NCBI GenBank assembly: GCA_937954195.1
Contig: CALFYR010000480.1
Location: 1-5,795 of the forward strand
DNA: 5,795 bases
Direction: 5' to 3'
Source: an uncultured Dehalococcoidia bacterium
GTDB taxonomy: Bacteria; Chloroflexota; Dehalococcoidia; Tepidiformales; Tepidiformaceae
Position numbers and translations under genes: made by a program. How positions within the stretch are numbered: the first letter of the stretch is position 1; each line of letters starts with the position of its first letter. Under the pieces are notes generated by a model. The model was not told the DNA's origin and made no database searches. It saw only the letters and a list, made by a program, of their open reading frames with translations. Positions 5,414-5,795 of this stretch are shown here, piece by piece.

Positions 5414-5795
5414 ATGCCGAAACGACCACTCGAAGGACTTCGTGTCGCCGACTTCTCCTGGTTTGGCGCCGGCCCCATCGCCGGCAACACGCTTTCGACC
5501 TTCGGCGCCGAAGTGGTGCGCGTCGAATCCGAGACGAAGATCGACTCCCTCCGCCGGGTCCACCCCTTCGCGATGAACCCCGATGGCTCGTTCAAGGACG
5601 GGTACAACGTCTCCGGCTACTTCAACAACTTCAACGCCGGGAAGCTTTCGATGCAGCTGAACCTGAACACGGAGAAGGGGCAGGAGATCGGCTACCGGCT
5701 CATCGAGAAGTGCGACTTCTTCCTGACCAACTTCACGCCGCGCGTCATCGACAAGTGGAACCTTCGCTACGACCAGATCTCGAAGGTGAACCCGA
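5414..5795 (+). CDS. Second class III CoA-transferase family protein, 3'-truncated by the window
   Basis: The frame is open from the ATG at 5414 to the window edge (127 codons). The N-terminal Rossmann-like part of a CaiB/BaiF CoA-transferase is clear: L-E-G-L-R-V-A-D-F (6-14), a GAGPIAGNTLSTFGAEVVRVES block (18-39), N-A-G-K-L-S-M-Q-L-N-L (about 73-83), and a C-D-F-F-L-T-N-F-T-P region (about 98-107) leading to the Y-D-Q-I-S-K-V-N-P segment typical before the active-site domain. It is clearly different from the preceding paralogue, so this is not a recent tandem duplication. The catalytic Asp position (around residue 170-190) is beyond the window and cannot be checked. The strong upstream Shine-Dalgarno and 12-nt gap place it in the same operon, probably as partner subunit of the preceding protein. 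Confidence 0.92.
   Translation, partial: MPKRPLEGLRVADFSWFGAGPIAGNTLSTFGAEVVRVESETKIDSLRRVHPFAMNPDGSFKDGYNVSGYFNNFNAGKLSMQLNLNTEKGQEIGYRLIEKCDFFLTNFTPRVIDKWNLRYDQISKVNP

Noticed and set aside
4691..5563. Minus-strand open frame of 290 codons opposite the two CoA-transferases
   Set aside because: Antisense shadow of two recognised family members. It crosses their junction and has no domain signal.

Overview
This is a GC-rich bacterial chromosome window with tightly packed genes and mostly G/C-ending codons. The phylum cannot be proved from the sequence. GC richness, TATACT-type -10 boxes, a membrane-anchored cyclophilin and tandem class III CoA-transferase genes would fit Chloroflexota (Dehalococcoidia/Tepidiformia-like) or a related high-GC lineage. 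That placement is inference only. I see no mobile element, CRISPR array, rRNA or tRNA.

Layout. (1) Positions 1-1065, plus strand: the C-terminal two thirds of MurE, the peptidoglycan ligase that adds the third residue of the stem peptide; its start lies left of the window. (2) 1066-1173: intergenic gap with a small hairpin after murE and a plausible promoter for the next gene. (3) 1174-2043, plus strand: a membrane-anchored, extracytoplasmic cyclophilin-type peptidyl-prolyl isomerase. (4) 2040-2895, minus strand: two small envelope genes, a two-helix membrane protein followed by a lipoprotein of unknown family. The lipoprotein gene converges on the cyclophilin gene, and the two stop codons overlap on a shared CTAG. 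A strong hairpin lies just inside the lipoprotein gene's 3' end. (5) 2896-2989: a divergent intergenic region with a TATACT box and a perfect 14-bp palindrome directly upstream of it. (6) 2993 to the right edge, plus strand: an apparent operon of a nitronate-monooxygenase-family flavoprotein, a class III (CaiB/BaiF) CoA-transferase homologue, and a second, different CoA-transferase cut off by the window end. Spacings are 3 and 12 nt, with strong Shine-Dalgarno sequences.

The left half is cell-envelope housekeeping: wall synthesis, protein folding outside the membrane, and small envelope proteins. The right half looks like catabolic or acyl-CoA metabolism, in which a flavin enzyme and a probably heteromeric CoA-transferase act on the same unknown organic acid or acyl-CoA. 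The most notable point is that the first CoA-transferase has Asn (residue 173) where the family's nucleophilic Asp is expected. This suggests a non-catalytic partner for the downstream paralogue. I found no clear sign of a wholly new system.
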